This document shows, in pieces, positions 45,831-55,344 of a DNA stretch of 64,000 nt (positions within the stretch are counted from its first letter, which is position 1; every line of letters starts with the position of its first letter). Under the pieces are notes generated by a model that was given only the letters and a program-made list of their open reading frames with translations, searched no databases and was not told the origin of the DNA. The translations under genes and the position numbers were made by a program. Origin of the DNA: Ephemerocybe angulata (Eukaryota; Basidiomycota; Agaricomycetes; Agaricales; Psathyrellaceae); NCBI GenBank assembly GCA_013368325.1, contig JAACJK010000115.1:372001-436000 (forward strand). The letters are read 5' to 3'.

Positions 45831-46617
45831 TCTGTCTAGCTTCCAGGCTCTGCGTCGGCTCTGAGTGGGACTTTCGTTCGCTTTTACGTCTCGCGCTACA
45901 TCTGGGGATTTTGCCTTTGCTTTCGATAGTGTTTCGTTCCCCATGAGGATGGTTGAATCTTCTAGGCACGGCCCAGGATTGTTTCTGAAAGTTGCACATA
46001 TCCTCAGTCTCGCTGGTTCCCGCCTATTCTGATTGGACTCTGTATGATATCACTGGATCGGACTATCGCGTCGCACTTCTCGGCGTTCTTTGCGTACACA
46101 GTCGTCAACTGTTGCTGTATGTACTCCCATCGATTCTACTTGACTTCTACTCTACATAATATACCTGTATATGTTTACGTTTAGATTGGTTGGTCCCGCC
46201 GCTCCTCATATTGGGAAGTAGGTGCTAGGAGCCTTATTGCTGGAATCTAAACTATTGTGAGTACAAAAGATTCATCGAAGATGCATCGTGCATGCAACGA
46301 CTGATGCTGGAGGAATGGGGACTCCAGATCCGGAGCTCGGTTCCTTCTTTCCTCCAATTCTCCCAGTATTTTCACCCTCTTCGATGAACATGGATTGAGT
46401 GGGAAATAGCGTATATATATACATATATGTGATGCTTCTGCTTTGCAAAGGATTCCACGACTGGCGCTTCTTAACTTCCATACCCACTCCCAATGACCCA
46501 GATAGATCATATACCGGTGAAGGTTACACGGTTACGCCCAAGGTACACCAAGAGGTAAAAACACCGCCGACTCAGAATTCGAATATCAGTTCCACTTACT
46601 CCAAACCAAGTGTCCAA
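45831..46617. other. No gene recognised
   Basis: Short open frames only, adjoining the left end of the large transposon. Confidence 0.4.
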
Positions 46618-46623
46618 GCCGTG

Positions 46624-46681
46624 TACGGTGGCTCATAGCGGCCAGGTCTGATTTTGGTTTTTGATTTTCGCGCGCGCGCGG
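46624..46681 (+). repeat. Left terminal inverted repeat
   Basis: Starts TACGGTGGCTCATAGC and ends in a (CG)n run. It is the reverse complement of 58471-58528 except for a TGA/CGG difference at positions 39-41. Confidence 0.92.
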
Positions 46682-47789
46682 GAAGGGTGGGAACAACTGC
46701 TTAGGTGTATCCTGGCTACGGCCTCGGGTACCCTCCCCGTATTCCATACAACTTAATATAGTCCCCATAGTCCCCTAGTCCTCTTCAATGATAGTGTCTG
46801 TACTATTCTCTGCTATATATAACACAAGTACAGACAACCCAAGAGACGATGCCCTGCATCAATGGCGACCGGCGGCTGTAAACAAGAGCAAGAGGGGAGT
46901 CTGGGGAGAGATTAGTCCGAGCCCGATATGTAACTAATCATCTTCTACAAAGCGCGCGCAATATGTACCAACCATCCTCTTGAAAATAGACCATCCCTCC
47001 CGCGCGACGAGCTTGGGCGATCCGATACTGATATAGATATCCTGAAACAGTGCGACCTCCTCGTCCGAGCCAAACTGGGTCAAATAAGGCTTGTCGTACT
47101 GCGCGAGCAAGCGATCGATGTCCTCAGCTGGGATTGGAATAAGGAGGTCCTCACCATCGAATTCTTCGGGCGATTGGTAAATATCGATCCGTCGCGCACC
47201 ACTAGGAAGCAATATGTCCTTCTGCTTCCGAACGATATGGTAAGCGCTGGTCTCTAAGTACTCATCCAGCCTAACTTGGACAATCTGAGCCCAGAGCCAA
47301 CGTCCCAAAGTTCTATACAAAGATAATCAATACTGATAGCCCAACTGAGTAAGGACCATGCGACACTTACGCGTGTATATGGTCGTTTGGCTGATAGCCG
47401 GACTCTACAAGTCCAATATTATACTCATGAAGTACATTGGCCAGCTCCGTCTCCCACATCGGCCTCCACAGGCGCTCGCGTGTGATGTTATTGATGCTCT
47501 TAGTGGCAGTGACTGCGGCAATGGCGTCTTCCTTGAGGTAAGGCTGGTACTTCTTCCTGTTAAAAAGTAAATAAATGGAACCAATCTGTCCAGTAATTGG
47601 AGGACGTACCTAAGGCCGGTTACCAAAGGAATAATTTTCCGAAGTTCAGTCCCCTTATCGCACGTTAGAGTGACCGACATCCCTGAAATATATTAGACAG
47701 CAATGCCGGAAGGCACATCAGAAAGTTACGAGACTCGGCGTAGTCTGCAACTCACCTCCAGCCTTTTTAACCATCCTAAGCCATAGAGC

Positions 47790-48192
47790 TGATAAACTGC
47801 TAAGTTTATAAGTCGTTGAAGCCACTGCAAGTGGGAGATAGTTCGATGTATTAGTTAAGTTAGATAAAGAGAAATACAGCATGACGCACCTGCAAGTGGG
47901 AGATAGTTCGATAAGGGAACTACCCACTTGCAGTGTAGACTATATACTGTGTGGAACAATAGACGATCCATATCGGGAGAACAATAAAGTACGTACGAAT
48001 ATGGAACAATAGAAGTGAGAACAATGCTGTGTGATATATGTGAAACGATGGAATGAATGAACAATGTGATCGTGGATATATATAGAACAAAGAAGCATTA
48101 GAACAATAGAAAAGTTTGAAAGAGGCAGCGCCTATGTGAAGGTGAAGAGAACAATGGGCGAGCCATGGAGACATGTGCATTGTACTTCAACA
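47790..48192 (-). repeat. copia 3' LTR
   Basis: Read on the minus strand it begins TGTTGAAGTACA and ends TTTATCA. The first 240 nt (U3) contain seven ATTGTTC motifs. A 20-bp direct repeat (CTGCAAGTGGGAGATAGTTC) lies in the other half. Confidence 0.95.
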
Positions 48193-48201
48193 CACCCCCT
48201 C
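48193..48201 (-). other. Polypurine tract
   Basis: GAGGGGGTG on the minus strand, directly next to the 3' LTR: the plus-strand primer site. Confidence 0.8.
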
Positions 48202-48220
48202 AATGCAATGTCACAGAAGA

Positions 48221-51200
48221 TTACTCAAGGCCAAGAGCGAGACGGTGACGCTGTACAGCGGGTTTGGGGAGTGGTTTGGTGAAGATGTCGGCGATCATGT
48301 CGTTGGTAGGAAGGAAGTGAACCTCAATTTCGCCGCGCTTAATAACCTCTCGTATCCAATGCATCTTGATGTCGATGTGCTTCATTCTGCTGTGGTGTTC
48401 GGGCTTTCGAAGCACCTTGAGAGCAGATTGGTTATCGACCATCAGTCGTGAAGGACCTGTGACTGTAGTCCCAAGTTCCCGAAGGAATGACCGCATCCAA
48501 ATGACTTCACGCCCTGCCGAGGAGGCAGCAACGTATTCGGCCTCTGTCGAAGAGTCCGCGATGGTTGCCTGCTTCTTGGCAGACCAGCTAACAGCGCCTG
48601 TGCCCATCTTGATAAGGAATCCAGAGGTGGATCGACGAGTGTCAAGGCATCCAGCATGATCCGCATCGGTATATGCCTGGAAGAGTTCCGAGGACAGAGA
48701 CTCGCCTTCATTGCGATAAGTGAGTCGTAAGTCCATCGTTCCCTTCAGATAGCGGAACAGATGCTTGACGGCCTTCCAATGGATTGGACCAGGGTTCGAG
48801 TTGAACTGGGCGAGCTTGGCGACGGAGTAGGCGATGTCTGGGCGAGTTCCGATGGCAAGGTACATGAGAGCTCCGACTGCGTTTATGTATGGGACAGTCT
48901 TCATCTCACGTTGCTCCTGCTTGGAGAGATCGTACTTGGCAAGACTAGTGCCGCTGCCTGGATCCATAGGAGTTGCGACTGGTGTGCAGTTTTCCATGCG
49001 GAATCGTTTAAGGATATCGAGGATGTACTGGCGTTGGGAGAGGTGGAGCGTGCGGTTTTCGCGATCATAATCGACCTTGATACCGAGGAGGTAGGTGGTT
49101 GGGCCAAGGTCCTTGAGAGTGAAGACCTTGGCGAGTGATTCCTTGAGCCATTTGACCTTGTCCTGACTCTTGGAGATGATGGTGATGTCATCGACGAATA
49201 CTGGTAGAGTGATTCGGATACCATCGGCTTCCCATACGTAGAAGCTGGGATCTGTTTTGATCTGGGTGAATCCCAATCGTTCGAGTTCCGCTGCTAGCTT
49301 CTGATACCACAGTCGTCCGCTCTGTTTCAGGCCATAGATACCCTTCTTGAGGCGGCAGACCCATTTCGCTCCGTTGGGGCCTCTGATTTCAAAACCCTCA
49401 GGTTGAGTCATGTAGACCTCGTACTTGTCTTCGATCTCGCCGTTGAGGTATGCGTTGGAGACATCGATGGACTCAATGTATTCCCCGTTCATGGCTGCTT
49501 TAGCAAGAGCGGTACGAAGGGCAGTGAGACGAGCAGTAGGAGAGAAGATTTGGTCGTAGTCGACACCAGGTTGTTGGGAGTAGCCTTTAGCGACGAGGCG
49601 TGCCTTGTAGCGGTCGATGGTGCCATCGGACTTGCGCTTGATAAGGAATACCCATCGAGAGCCAATTGCCTTCCTATCGTCTGGTAGCTTGACGATTTCC
49701 CAAGTGCCGTTGGCGATGAGTGCGTCCATCTCCGTTTGACATGCAGCAGCCCAGAACTCATGGTCTGGTCGAGACATGGCTTCTTTCCAGCTGCGTGGGG
49801 AATCTTCTGGCCGTGTAGCAGCTCCGAAAGCATGTTCCATCTTGTCAGTGGCCATCATGAGAACCATTTCCACAGCTTCATCAGCGGGGATGTATTCTCC
49901 TATGTCATAGACGTCCATGAGGGCTTGCATGATAGGAGTGGCGAATAGAGCTCTTTCAAGGTCGACGTTGTCGTTGTCCCCGTTGTCTTCGTCTTCGAAG
50001 TCCTGCGCTGTGAGAGGTGGCGGATTAAACGGATTTTCATCATCTTTGTCACCCCCTTGATCCGCTGGCGGTTCACCCCCTTGACGTCGTGCAACTGGTT
50101 TGGTCGTTCGCCTCGTACCCCCAGTTAGTTTGAAGTAATCAGGGACTGCTTTCTGGCGGACAGGGCGCGAGCCTTGTGCCACCATTGGCTGGGTAATGGG
50201 TTTCCGAGGGACAGGAGCAGGTGCAGAAGGAGGAGGAGCAGGAAACGTGGGAGCAGGGATAGGACGTTCAGGCGATGTAGGAGGAGTAGACTTTTGTGGC
50301 TCAGCTTTAGGTGTAGGCGAGGTAGGTGAAGTCGGGTGGAACTGTGGTCGAGACGCTGTTTGCTTGCCGAGAGCTTTCAGGTCCATGGTTTGGGAAGGTG
50401 TATGTGGTGGTGCCTGTTGGGCACCGCTGTTGTCCTCGTCATCATCATCCTCATCATCCTCATCATCCTCATCATCCTCATCATCCTCGTCGTCCTCGTC
50501 GTCCTCGTCAGATGAGTCCTCGTCTGATGGAGGTGCTCGTGGAGGTGCAGGAGGTGCAGGAGGTGCAGGAGGTGCAGGAGGTGCAGGAGGTGCAGGAGGT
50601 GCAGGAGGTGCGAGAGGTGCAGGAGGTGCAGGAGGCGGTGCGTCGTCGTCCTCATCCTCGAGGTCAGGCCAGATATCCCCAAGGCCAATGGGTGTGTGTG
50701 CCGGTGCCGGCGTAGTGGTCGAGAGACCAGGGAATGTGTTCTCATCGAAGATGATGTCGCGTGAGATGTGTGCCTTCTTCGTGATAGGATTGTAGCACCT
50801 CCATCCTTTGTAGCCTGTTTCGAAGCCAATGAAGATGCAAGGCTCCGTGTGAGATTGGAGGTTCTTGCGATCCTTCCGAGCGATGTTAACGAAAGCTCGG
50901 CAGCCGAAGACTCGATAGATGGACAAGTCAGGTTTCTGCTTGTGCCAGACCTCGTAGGATGTGGTTTTGGAGAGTGCTGATGAGGGTGTGGCATTCAAAA
51001 CGTCGGTGAGATACAACACAGCCTGTGCCCAGAAGGATGCAGGGAGCTTTGCTTGGTTAAGCATGGCGATGACACCTTCAGCGAGAGTGCGGTTGAGGCG
51101 TTCAGCCACACCATTCTGCTGGGGTGTCGCCTTGACTGTGTGTTGGCGTGTGATGCCGTGATCTGTGCACCATTTTGCGAAGTCGTTCCCAATATATTCA

Positions 51201-52990
51201 CCCCCTTTATCATCTCGAAGCTCCTTGACCTTTAACCCGTGTACTCGTTCGCACTCAGCGACAAACTCCTGGAACTTCTGGAACACCTCTGACTTGCGCT
51301 TTAGAGCGTATACTCGTTTGAAGCGGGAATAGTCGTCGATGAAGGTGACCCAGTACTCGAAACCAGATGGTGTTCGTGGTAGTGGTCCGTGGACGTCGGA
51401 GTGGATTCGATCGAGGAGTCCGTTGGCGCGATGCTGAGAGAGAGAAGGGAAGGGGTCTCGGTGCTGCTTCCCTGCGATGCAGTCGTTGCAGAAGTCCTTC
51501 ATTGTAGTACCGTCCTTGACGAGTATCCCTGTGCCTAGCTCCTGTCGAAGGAGTGTGTCTAGGCGATCCTTGCCGATGTGGCCAAGTCGCTGGTGGAGCA
51601 GCTCCTTGTCTACCTTCGTCGTAAAGAACGCTGCTGATTGTGTGTTTACCAGCGTGGTTCCATCAAGAGTGCCAGTCGTTCCGCGAATGGTAGCTGCTAG
51701 GATTAGCTGACCTTTCTTGAAGAACTCCAGTGCGGAGTCTTCGATGACGATTCGGACTCCGCAGTGACGAACGACGTATAGAAGGGAGAAGAGGTTGGAT
51801 TGCAAATCAGGAACATATAGTACATTCTCGAACACGACAGTCTGCCCAGTCCGCCCATTGATCCTTGGTGTGAAGTACACAGTACCCATCCCGGTCGCCC
51901 ATACAATCTCGTGATTAGCGAGCTTGATGGGGACTTTCACCCTGACCATGTTACGGATCCACTCGCGATGGGGCGTCATATGTGAGGAAGCTCCTGAGTC
52001 TGTGTTCCATGATGAATCAGTGGGTGTAGAGGGAATCTGACGGGTGAGAGGACTTGCGATGTGAGCGACCTGTGCCATGAGGGCCCTCTCCTGCGGCGTG
52101 GCAGGAGACTGGGGAGCGACTTCAGCGACCTGAGCCTTTCCGTTCTGGAAGCGACACTCCTCGTTGGTGTGCGAGTTGGAGCGATGGTACTTGCACTTGT
52201 AGGTCTTCTTGGGCTTGGATGAAGCCTGAAGAGCAGCAGAGGAGGTACCAGCAGCGAGGGAGGTGTTGCGAGCAAGGGAGTCGGCTTTGCGAAGGTGCTC
52301 GAGGATCTCAGAGGGGTCGGTTTCACCGTCGGTGGTGGAGATGTGGTTGAGCGTGTGGCGAAGGAGTTCATCATCCTTTCCGAGCCCGATGACGATCATG
52401 GCTGCGGAGATGTCGCGAGCGAGGTGTGCCGCAGTGTAGCCTGCATACCAGTCTGGTAGCTCGCTGTACACCGTTCGTTTCTCTACAGCGTCACCAACTT
52501 TCACCTCCACTTCCTTGGACTTTCCCTTCGTCATGTATGGAGCAGGGGGAAGCAGTGAAGTGAGGCGTGCACCAAGGGCGACAGCCCGCGAGCCAAAGTC
52601 TTGGTAAGACTCGTCCTCAAAGCCAGATGACTTCATGCGAAGAGAGATGAGCTCTTGGAGGATGGTGATGCGGGAGCTGGAGTTCTTGGCCTCGTACTGG
52701 CCGAGGAGTGTGGTCCAGGTGCCAGGGAGATCAAGGATGGCGACATCGGTGAGGAGGGTCTCAGTCTGAGAGGCGTCGAGGGTAGAGCGAATGTAACCAA
52801 CAAGCTTCGAGCGGCGACCACGGAAGCTCTGGATCGTGCGAACGTCCGAGGTGGATGGTTCTGTCTCGATGCCCATGAGGATGTCGTAGGCATCGTACTC
52901 AAGCGCCTTGTTGATGCATACACGCTTCCATTCCTGGACGGTGTAGACGTTGAGGGGAACGAGCGAGGTGGAGGTTTCGGACGAGGACAT
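48221..52990 (-). CDS. copia gag-pol polyprotein, 1589 aa
   Basis: A single uninterrupted ORF encodes, in order: gag; a short zinc knuckle CKYHRSNSHTNEEC (about residue 265); the aspartic protease site DSGASSHM (about 330); the pre-integrase His/Cys region (LLHQRLGHIGKD, CNDCIAGKQHRD); the integrase core (HSDVHGPLP at about 528, DDKGGEYIGNDF, PQQNGVAERLNRT); an acidic and Pro-rich linker of simple repeats (Glu/Asp and APP units, DNA 50410-50640); reverse transcriptase (SRWVFLIKRKSDGTIDRYKA, catalytic FVDD at about 1265); and RNase H (YTDADHAGC at about 1443, DSSTEAEYVA). This is the Ty1/copia order, integrase before RT. Gag and pol share one frame without a shift, so the Gag:Pol ratio must be set by other means. 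Confidence 0.96.
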   Translation of the reverse strand: MSSSETSTSLVPLNVYTVQEWKRVCINKALEYDAYDILMGIETEPSTSDVRTIQSFRGRRSKLVGYIRSTLDASQTETLLTDVAILDLPGTWTTLLGQYEAKNSSSRITILQELISLRMKSSGFEDESYQDFGSRAVALGARLTSLLPPAPYMTKGKSKEVEVKVGDAVEKRTVYSELPDWYAGYTAAHLARDISAAMIVIGLGKDDELLRHTLNHISTTDGETDPSEILEHLRKADSLARNTSLAAGTSSAALQASSKPKKTYKCKYHRSNSHTNEECRFQNGKAQVAEVAPQSPATPQERALMAQVAHIASPLTRQIPSTPTDSSWNTDSGASSHMTPHREWIRNMVRVKVPIKLANHEIVWATGMGTVYFTPRINGRTGQTVVFENVLYVPDLQSNLFSLLYVVRHCGVRIVIEDSALEFFKKGQLILAATIRGTTGTLDGTTLVNTQSAAFFTTKVDKELLHQRLGHIGKDRLDTLLRQELGTGILVKDGTTMKDFCNDCIAGKQHRDPFPSLSQHRANGLLDRIHSDVHGPLPRTPSGFEYWVTFIDDYSRFKRVYALKRKSEVFQKFQEFVAECERVHGLKVKELRDDKGGEYIGNDFAKWCTDHGITRQHTVKATPQQNGVAERLNRTLAEGVIAMLNQAKLPASFWAQAVLYLTDVLNATPSSALSKTTSYEVWHKQKPDLSIYRVFGCRAFVNIARKDRKNLQSHTEPCIFIGFETGYKGWRCYNPITKKAHISRDIIFDENTFPGLSTTTPAPAHTPIGLGDIWPDLEDEDDDAPPPAPPAPLAPPAPPAPPAPPAPPAPPAPPAPPRAPPSDEDSSDEDDEDDEDDEDDEDDEDDEDDDDEDNSGAQQAPPHTPSQTMDLKALGKQTASRPQFHPTSPTSPTPKAEPQKSTPPTSPERPIPAPTFPAPPPSAPAPVPRKPITQPMVAQGSRPVRQKAVPDYFKLTGGTRRTTKPVARRQGGEPPADQGGDKDDENPFNPPPLTAQDFEDEDNGDNDNVDLERALFATPIMQALMDVYDIGEYIPADEAVEMVLMMATDKMEHAFGAATRPEDSPRSWKEAMSRPDHEFWAAACQTEMDALIANGTWEIVKLPDDRKAIGSRWVFLIKRKSDGTIDRYKARLVAKGYSQQPGVDYDQIFSPTARLTALRTALAKAAMNGEYIESIDVSNAYLNGEIEDKYEVYMTQPEGFEIRGPNGAKWVCRLKKGIYGLKQSGRLWYQKLAAELERLGFTQIKTDPSFYVWEADGIRITLPVFVDDITIISKSQDKVKWLKESLAKVFTLKDLGPTTYLLGIKVDYDRENRTLHLSQRQYILDILKRFRMENCTPVATPMDPGSGTSLAKYDLSKQEQREMKTVPYINAVGALMYLAIGTRPDIAYSVAKLAQFNSNPGPIHWKAVKHLFRYLKGTMDLRLTYRNEGESLSSELFQAYTDADHAGCLDTRRSTSGFLIKMGTGAVSWSAKKQATIADSSTEAEYVAASSAGREVIWMRSFLRELGTTVTGPSRLMVDNQSALKVLRKPEHHSRMKHIDIKMHWIREVIKRGEIEVHFLPTNDMIADIFTKPLPKPAVQRHRLALGLE

Positions 52991-53270
52991 GGTGGAGATC
53001 GATTGACGATGTGTGAGGGAGAGGGAAGAAGGGGAACTTCTGGGCGAAAATCACCACAGTAGTGAGGGAATGCTAAGAGGAGTATAACTCCGAGATAGCG
53101 GAAGTGAGATCAAACACGCGGCTGGGCGTGTGATGTGGAGCTGGAGCAAGGCGTCGATGAACGACACGAAGCTGTGATGGAGCGAGGTGTGACCGAGTGA
53201 AGAGTGACGAGTGGGCAGTGATAGCGTATAGAACGCGGTGTCTGATAACGTGTGGTGTCGTGTATCAGAG

Positions 53271-53289
53271 GAGCCCGGGGCTCATAACT
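53271..53289 (-). other. Primer-binding site (initiator tRNA anticodon-arm type)
   Basis: AGTTATGAGCCCCGG directly follows the 5' LTR on the minus strand. Its TTATGAGCCC core is complementary to the anticodon stem-loop of initiator tRNA-Met (GGGCTCATAA), as in Drosophila copia, which primes from a tRNA half-molecule. Confidence 0.7.
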
Positions 53290-53692
53290 TGATAAACTGC
53301 TAAGTTTATAAGTCGTTGAAGCCACTGCAAGTGGGAGATAGTTCGATGTATTAGTTAAGTTAGATAAAGAGAAATACAGCATGACGCACCTGCAAGTGGG
53401 AGATAGTTCGATAAGGGAACTACCCACTTGCAGTGTAGACTATATACTGTGTGGAACAATAGACGATCCATATCGGGAGAACAATAAAGTACGTACGAAT
53501 ATGGAACAATAGAAGTGAGAACAATGCTGTGTGATATATGTGAAACGATGGAATGAATGAACAATGTGATCGTGGATATATATAGAACAAAGAAGCATTA
53601 GAACAATAGAAAAGTTTGAAAGAGGCAGCGCCTATGTGAAGGTGAAGAGAACAATGGGCGAGCCATGGAGACATGTGCATTGTACTTCAACA
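53290..53692 (-). repeat. copia 5' LTR
   Basis: Same sequence as 47790-48192 with no difference that I can see. It contains the promoter for the element. Confidence 0.95.
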
Positions 53693-55288
53693 AGAGCAGC
53701 AGGTAAGTCTTCGTCGCGTGGGTTGGGACAGACATAAAGTCCGAGATCGAGACGGCTAAACTTGTCAGCACCGCCCCAGATCCCAATCCCCATCGACTTC
53801 AAGACTTTCTCATGCCCATCAACTCCCCACTCCTCGTTGGGTCCGGCGGACCATAAACCATGAGGATGGGCTTTCTCAGCAGTCGGGTGACGTGCAGATG
53901 CCGCATCAGGGTCCTCGTGCCGCATGAAAGTGGCCGTGAAGTGCCTGGTTTACCGTTTGATTAGGATTAGGCGCCCAGCAATTGATTATAGATCAAGATC
54001 TCAGTACTCACTGTGTGACGTGAATCGATTTGTGTGCCAGCTTTTCCTTCACCTTTCTAGCACCCCATCGCTTAAGAGGGTCGTCTTGCAGAATACTCAA
54101 AATGGCCACTCCTTTCTCGATGTCCGATAAGCCGCTGTTTCGGGAAGTGTGCACACCGAAATCCTTGATGTACCGACGGACACTGCGATCACTTCAAGAA
54201 TACAGTCAACCCAAGCTTATTAAAACCCGAAGAAGTATGCATATGCTACTCACCTTATAGATAGGCCAGGAACCTCCTTCTTGAGGCGCTTTGGAATGTC
54301 CTTCTGTTTGACGCCTTGATCGAGCATTTTCTGCATGCGAGCTGGGAGATCAGGCACAGCGTCAACTGACACAATGCGGGTAAGCCGTCGTTAGCCTTAA
54401 TTTCAAAGATAGCGACGACTTACTGATCTTTCCTTGCTGATGCTGGTTTCGCCCGGAGGGGTTGCGGTTTTTACGAGGTGAGTGCGTGCGAGCCATGTAG
54501 AAAAATAGCTAGAACTTGGGAGATGCAGAAATCTGGGTAGAAGGGTGGGATTATGGGACCTGGGTATTAAATCTGCATGGCTTAAATATCTACTGGTGTA
54601 CTCTATGCTACTTTAGGCATCCTCTAAGCTTCGCTACCATTTCCAAGCCTTCAGCAGCGTGTTTTGAGCGTGCCAGATCCCCAACTCGACCATTGATGCC
54701 AAAAATCGACTTCAAGCTTTGTGCCAAGCTAGGGTTGTGTTCCCCAACTCAGCACTCTAGGCTCACATTGCTAACCTAGCTCATCTTCGGAACAGCAAGT
54801 CGAATAGAATGACGTCGTATTTGCAATAAACTGGCACACTTAATTTCGCTTAAATCATGCAATGACTCGTTCTGCGCTTAAGCGCCCACATTGCAACCTC
54901 ATTGTGCTGCTCAAGGCACCTAAAATAGTGCGGCATCTGCCATGAGGTCTATAGGCAGTGCAATGCCAAGACGGCTATGTGTTTCCGCCCCAAATTTCAC
55001 AACTGGGAAGCGAAGCCGGCATAGATTTAGAATACCGACACAATACCGACATGTTCTCTTGTGGGGCGATAGGAGCGGGAAAAATCGGGAGGACCGTGCA
55101 CGAGGCTGCCATGTGGGCAAACATGCAGCTAACGCATAGCGAGAATCCCTTCCTGCTCATCGGAAACAACGGAAAGTGTAGGAACATGTGTATTGTGGAC
55201 GTACAATTGACGTAAAATGGCGGGAATGCCCAATTTGGGAATAGGGGCGCAGTTTCTTTGCTCAGATATACAGCGTACGCCGTGAACA

Positions 55289-55295
55289 TATAAAA
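55289..55295 (+). promoter_or_regulatory. TATA box of the alpha-kinase gene
   Basis: TATAAAA, 56 bp upstream of the ATG at 55345. Confidence 0.7.
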
Positions 55296-55344
55296 GCTGA
55301 GGCCAACTTCACTTGTTTTCTATCTAACCTAACTCCCCTTCAAG

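Larger units (their letters stand above)
47790..53692 (-). mobile_element. Complete Ty1/copia LTR retrotransposon
   Basis: It is a 5,903-bp element in minus orientation with 403-bp LTRs, a primer-binding site, one gag-pol ORF and a polypurine tract. AGAGC is duplicated at 47785-47789 and 53693-53697. The LTRs read identically throughout, so the insertion is very recent. All catalytic motifs are present, so it may be active. Confidence 0.96.
46934..54496 (-). pseudogene. DDE integrase-core transposase, split by copia insertion
   Basis: Exons 54496-54424, 54365-54254, 54191-54012, 53944-53693 + 47784-47756, 47682-47610, 47556-47371 and 47312-46934 give 427 aa in phase once the copia element and one copy of its target duplication are removed. 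Order: basic N-tail, a helix-turn-helix-like segment (MQKMLDQGVKQKDIPKRLKK), a second DNA-binding-like helix region, then a retroviral-integrase-type catalytic core. Asp164 (WGVDGHEK), Asp224 (TCDKGTE) and Glu267 (NNITRERLW) are the likely catalytic triad. The KSINNITRERLW signature is typical of integrase-core proteins common in basidiomycetes. No other lesion is visible, so the gene was probably functional until the insertion into codon 206. It presumably mobilised the flanking inverted repeats. Confidence 0.85.

Noticed and set aside
46660..46681. (CG)n run as Z-DNA or a CpG-island signal
   Set aside because: It lies inside both transposon inverted repeats and is explained by them.
47855..48180. 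Short frames inside the LTRs (also 53355-53680)
   Set aside because: The same frames recur in both LTRs simply because the LTRs are copies; no motif or start context.
50420..50640. Tandem repeats as a CRISPR or satellite array
   Set aside because: The units are 3-9 bp coding repeats (Asp/Glu and Ala-Pro-Pro) within gag-pol; there are no spacers.
50196..50795. 199-codon plus-strand frame rich in Ser and Gly
   Set aside because: It is the antisense shadow of the acidic and APP-repeat linker in copia gag-pol.
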